44,138 nucleotides of DNA. It comes from Bacteroidota bacterium (GTDB lineage: Bacteria > Bacteroidota > Bacteroidia > Chitinophagales > Saprospiraceae). The stretch covers positions 1-44,138 of the forward strand of contig PZPC01000040.1 of the NCBI GenBank assembly GCA_003045895.1, written 5' to 3'. Position numbers and translations under genes: made by a program. A model generated the notes under the pieces. The model saw only the letters and a list, made by a program, of their open reading frames with translations, was not told the DNA's origin and ran no database searches. Positions 41,314 through 44,138 of the stretch are shown here, one piece after another (the stretch's first letter is position 1; each line of letters starts with the position of its first letter).

Positions 41314-44067
41314 ATGAATGCCACTGCTTTAGGTAACGCACGTCGTTATTTAGGCTGGATGATCTTCCTCCTAATTCTCCAATCCCCCCTGTTCGCACAA
41401 TTGCCGCCCGATTTCTACGATACCAAAATTCTGGATGGTTTCGAATTGCCCCTGGGGATTACCTTCGACGCCAATGGCCGGGGCTACATTTGGGAAAAAG
41501 CGGGCCAGGTATACCTCCTGGATACCACCGGCCAGCTACTACCCGAACCGCTCATCGACCTGAGCGAGGAAGTAGCCAGCTGGAAAGACCACGGCCTCAA
41601 TGGCTTTTGCCTCGACAACGACTTCCTCCACAACGGGTATATTTATCTCTATTACGTGGTAGATCTCTACCATTACTGGCACGCAGGCACCCCCGACTAC
41701 CAGGCCGATTCGACCATCACCTTCCAGCCTACCTTTGGCCGCGTCACCCGCTACCAGGCCGATCCGGCCACGGGCTTTACCACCGTTATTCCCGAGTCAC
41801 GCACCGTGCTGCTCGGCGAGTCCATCGGTACCGGCGTTCCTATCCTCTACGAATTCCACGGCCTGGGCACCCTCCTGCAAGGCGAAGATGGCACCCTGCT
41901 CTGCTCGACGGGCGAAACCACCGGCGGACTGCAAATTGGCATCGGCAACGAGCCGGGGGACACGTATGCCCCTCAGGCCATTGCCTGGGGCATCATTACC
42001 CCCGACCAGGACCTGGGTTCCTATAAGGCGCAGTACCTGGGCACGCTCAATGGCAAAGTCTTGCGCCTGGCCAGCGACACCGGTGACGGCCTCCCCAGCA
42101 ACCCGTTTTTCGACTCCAATGCCCCGCGCTCGGCCCAATCCCGCATTTGGGCCCTGGGCTTCCGCAACCCCTACCGCATGGTCTTGCGCCCGCACACAGG
42201 GAGCCACTACGCTGCCGAGGGGGATCCGGGCACCCTGGTGGTGGGGGATGTCGGCAATGGCAGCTGGGAAGAGCTGAATATTGTGGACCGGGGCGGACAA
42301 AACTTTGGCTGGCCCCTGCTGGAAGGTATCCGCCTGGCCTGGAAATTCTGGATCCAGGAGGTGCCCGACAACCCGCTGGCGCCGAATCCGTTGGACAGCT
42401 GTGGGCGGGCTTACCTGAATTTCCGGGAACTCCTGGCGCTGCCCATGGAAAGCGGACCCTACGTGCCAGGAATCCCTTGTGCGGATACCATTCCCATTCC
42501 GGCGGAACTCCACCCATTCTACGCCCAACAACCCCTCCTGGTGTGGAACAACAGCCAGTGGAATTCCCCTACGCGTGCTGCCGTTCCGGCCTGGGATGAA
42601 AATGGGTATCCAGCTGAAAATTTCCTCGACTCCCTGGGCGCTACCGTAAGTGGCGAAGCATTCGAAGGCTATTCCAGTCTGGCCGGCGTTTTTTACGAAG
42701 GAACGCAGTTCCCGGCGGCCTACCAGGGCAAGTATTTTCATTTCGACTTCAGCGGGTGGATTCGCACTTTTGACCTCGATGACAGCAATACCCTCAGCGG
42801 GGTAGACCTCTTCCACGAATACACCAAAGATATCATCCACCTGGCGCAAAACCTGGCCGATGGTGCCCTGTACTACACCAACCTGGCTGGCGAAGTGCAC
42901 CGAATAGCCTACGGCGGCAACCCGGCACCGGTAGCCATTATAGAGGCCGACCGGTTTTACGGCGCCAGCCCGCTGCCGGTGCAGTTTTCGGCGATCCGTT
43001 CTTACGACCCCAATAACAATCCACTCACCTACGCCTGGGATTTTGGCGATGGGACCACCAGTACAGAAATAGCCCCGCTGCACACCTTCGTGAGTACCCA
43101 GGCCGGGGTGCCGCAAAGCTTTCCGGTTCGCCTCACCGTCACCGACAGCCTGGGCGCTTCCCACACCGACGAACGAATCGTCGCGCTCAACAACACCCCG
43201 CCAGTCGTGACGATCGTCTCCTTTAACGACGGCGATCAGTACTCGTTGGAGTATACCTCCCTCCTAAGGCTGAAAGCGGACGTCTACGACGCCGAAACAC
43301 CCGCCGAAGAGCTGACCTACGAATGGCGCACCTTCCTGCACCACAACGAGCATTTCCACCCCGACCCCGTCATTTTCGAACCCGAGACCTATTTCCTGGT
43401 CAGTCCGCTGGGCTGTGGGCAGGAAGAATATTTCTACCGCATCGAACTTACCGTCACCGATCCGGGTGGCCTGGCTACGACGGTATCGCAACGCATCCTG
43501 CCGTTCTGTGGCGATCAATTCACGCAGTGGATCGAGCTGGCCGGAACTGTTCAGGATCATTCCGTCGATTTGACCTGGGGTACCCTCTTCGAAGAAGATA
43601 TCGTGCAGCTGGAATTGCAGCGCGCCAGCGACTATTTCAACTTCACGGTGCTGGCAACCATCCCGCCGGCGGGCAACAGCACCCGACCCCGGCGCTATGC
43701 CTACCAGGATGCAGCACCCCTGCGCGGGGCGAATATCTACCGCATCAAAGCGGTCACGGCTACGGGTGCCTTTGCCTATTCCAACCTCTTTCAAACCAGT
43801 TTTCCGGCACCTAAAGATTGGCGGGTATTTCCCAATCCTGCCAGTCAGCAACTGACCTTCTACATTCTCGAAGCACAGGCCGAAATGGTACACCTGGAAT
43901 TGTTCAGCGTAGCGGGCCAACGCTTGCGGCAGGCTACCTTTGCCGCTGAGATCGGCCAGGAATGGCAACGCGAATTACCAATCGACCAACTGCCCGCCGG
44001 CCTCTACAACTATCGCCTGCTCAATGGGGAGGCGGTTTATGTGGGGCAGGTGGTGGTGGCGAGGTGA
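41314..44067 (+). CDS. Secreted glucose/sorbosone dehydrogenase-like protein with PKD domain and T9SS sorting domain
   Basis: This 917-residue exported protein has a signal peptide (about 1-29, ending SPLFAQ); the start at 41314 fits it and the -7 box. Residues about 35-500 form a GSDH propeller of the PQQ-dependent sugar dehydrogenase family: LPLGITFDANGRGYIWEKAG, DHGLNGFCLDNDFLHNGYIY, EFHGLGTLLQGEDG (candidate catalytic His), ALGFRNPYRMVLRP, VGDVGNGSWEELNIV and GGQNFGWPLLEG. A PKD domain at about 545-630 (AWDFGDGTTST) and a second beta-sandwich (TPPVVTIVSFNDGDQYSLEY) follow. The last about 80 residues (RVFPNPASQQLTFYI, LFSVAGQRLRQATF, LPAGLYNYRLLNG) are a T9SS domain. It likely oxidises a sugar or sugar-like alcohol outside the cell; the substrate is unknown and PQQ use is inferred. 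Confidence 0.9.
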   Translation: MNATALGNARRYLGWMIFLLILQSPLFAQLPPDFYDTKILDGFELPLGITFDANGRGYIWEKAGQVYLLDTTGQLLPEPLIDLSEEVASWKDHGLNGFCLDNDFLHNGYIYLYYVVDLYHYWHAGTPDYQADSTITFQPTFGRVTRYQADPATGFTTVIPESRTVLLGESIGTGVPILYEFHGLGTLLQGEDGTLLCSTGETTGGLQIGIGNEPGDTYAPQAIAWGIITPDQDLGSYKAQYLGTLNGKVLRLASDTGDGLPSNPFFDSNAPRSAQSRIWALGFRNPYRMVLRPHTGSHYAAEGDPGTLVVGDVGNGSWEELNIVDRGGQNFGWPLLEGIRLAWKFWIQEVPDNPLAPNPLDSCGRAYLNFRELLALPMESGPYVPGIPCADTIPIPAELHPFYAQQPLLVWNNSQWNSPTRAAVPAWDENGYPAENFLDSLGATVSGEAFEGYSSLAGVFYEGTQFPAAYQGKYFHFDFSGWIRTFDLDDSNTLSGVDLFHEYTKDIIHLAQNLADGALYYTNLAGEVHRIAYGGNPAPVAIIEADRFYGASPLPVQFSAIRSYDPNNNPLTYAWDFGDGTTSTEIAPLHTFVSTQAGVPQSFPVRLTVTDSLGASHTDERIVALNNTPPVVTIVSFNDGDQYSLEYTSLLRLKADVYDAETPAEELTYEWRTFLHHNEHFHPDPVIFEPETYFLVSPLGCGQEEYFYRIELTVTDPGGLATTVSQRILPFCGDQFTQWIELAGTVQDHSVDLTWGTLFEEDIVQLELQRASDYFNFTVLATIPPAGNSTRPRRYAYQDAAPLRGANIYRIKAVTATGAFAYSNLFQTSFPAPKDWRVFPNPASQQLTFYILEAQAEMVHLELFSVAGQRLRQATFAAEIGQEWQRELPIDQLPAGLYNYRLLNGEAVYVGQVVVAR

Positions 44068-44138
44068 GAATAAGGTGTAAAAGTAGGCTGTTCAATCTGA
44101 GTGCATTTTCATGCGACGGATTTTAGCTCTCGGTTCAT
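44068..44138 (+). other. Right edge: purine-rich repeat unit after the stop codon
   Basis: AATAAGGTGTAAAAGTAGG starts 3 bp after the TGA of the GSDH gene, another instance of the sense-strand GTGTAAAAGT repeat at a gene end. The rest shows no gene before the window ends. Confidence 0.5.

Noticed and set aside
1-44138. Search for tRNA, rRNA, riboswitch and phage or transposase genes
   Set aside because: No cloverleaf-like TTCGANNC context, rRNA core sequence, known riboswitch core or transposase/integrase motif was recognised by eye. Small RNAs cannot be excluded.

Overview
The window looks like a chromosome segment from a GC-rich member of the Bacteroidota, most likely the Saprospiria (Lewinella/Haliscomenobacter-like). 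This placement is inferred from gene content, not from any search. The signs are a SusC/SusD pair, four proteins ending in a type IX secretion (T9SS) sorting domain, a CHU_C (gliding-motility type) C-terminal domain, an OMP_b-brl_3 TonB-dependent receptor, a DUF983 protein, Bacteroidota-style PdxJ and Tdk sequences, and several -7 boxes of the TAnnTTTG type. No rRNA, tRNA, phage or transposase gene was seen.

Layout. 1-4.5 kb: a secreted VPS10/BNR-propeller protein and thymidine kinase, both on the minus strand. 4.5-6.9 kb: a conserved protein with a Pro/Ala-rich linker, a 1.1 kb gene-free repeat zone, and an Hsp20 chaperone. 7-9.5 kb: two paralogous LamG proteins flanking ybaB. 9.5-13.8 kb: a GC-rich gene-poor stretch, a secreted GH65 enzyme and a BaiN/YhiN-type flavoprotein. 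13.8-15.16 kb: a second repeat zone that contains the 3' remnant of a lost gene. 15.2-23 kb: an arylsulfotransferase-like T9SS cargo, then a susC-susD-lipoprotein operon. 23.3-30.7 kb: pdxJ and a giant metalloprotease with 19 PKD domains. 31-34.6 kb: small envelope and housekeeping genes (a barrel protein, an acidic conserved protein, a NadR-like kinase, an OmpA lipoprotein, MscS). 34.9-44.1 kb: a choice-of-anchor-I protein, a third repeat zone, a TonB-dependent barrel, DUF983, and a glucose/sorbosone dehydrogenase-PKD T9SS cargo.

The coding part is largely a surface and secretion repertoire: nutrient import (SusCD, TonB barrel), secreted enzymes (protease, GH65, ASST, GSDH), adhesive LamG and PKD modules, and outer-membrane anchoring (OmpA).

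The least explained content is between the genes. Three zones (5.29-6.24, 13.79-15.16 and 37.6-37.95 kb) plus isolated sites hold a mosaic of short hairpin modules that recur in different order and orientation. A 108-bp terminally inverted element occurs twice in full and once internally deleted, each time just 3' of a gene and in the same orientation relative to it. A purine-rich GTGTAAAAGTGGAAAGG-type repeat starts at stop codons, and in one gene a repeat unit supplies the stop codon itself. No gene in the window obviously mobilises these sequences.
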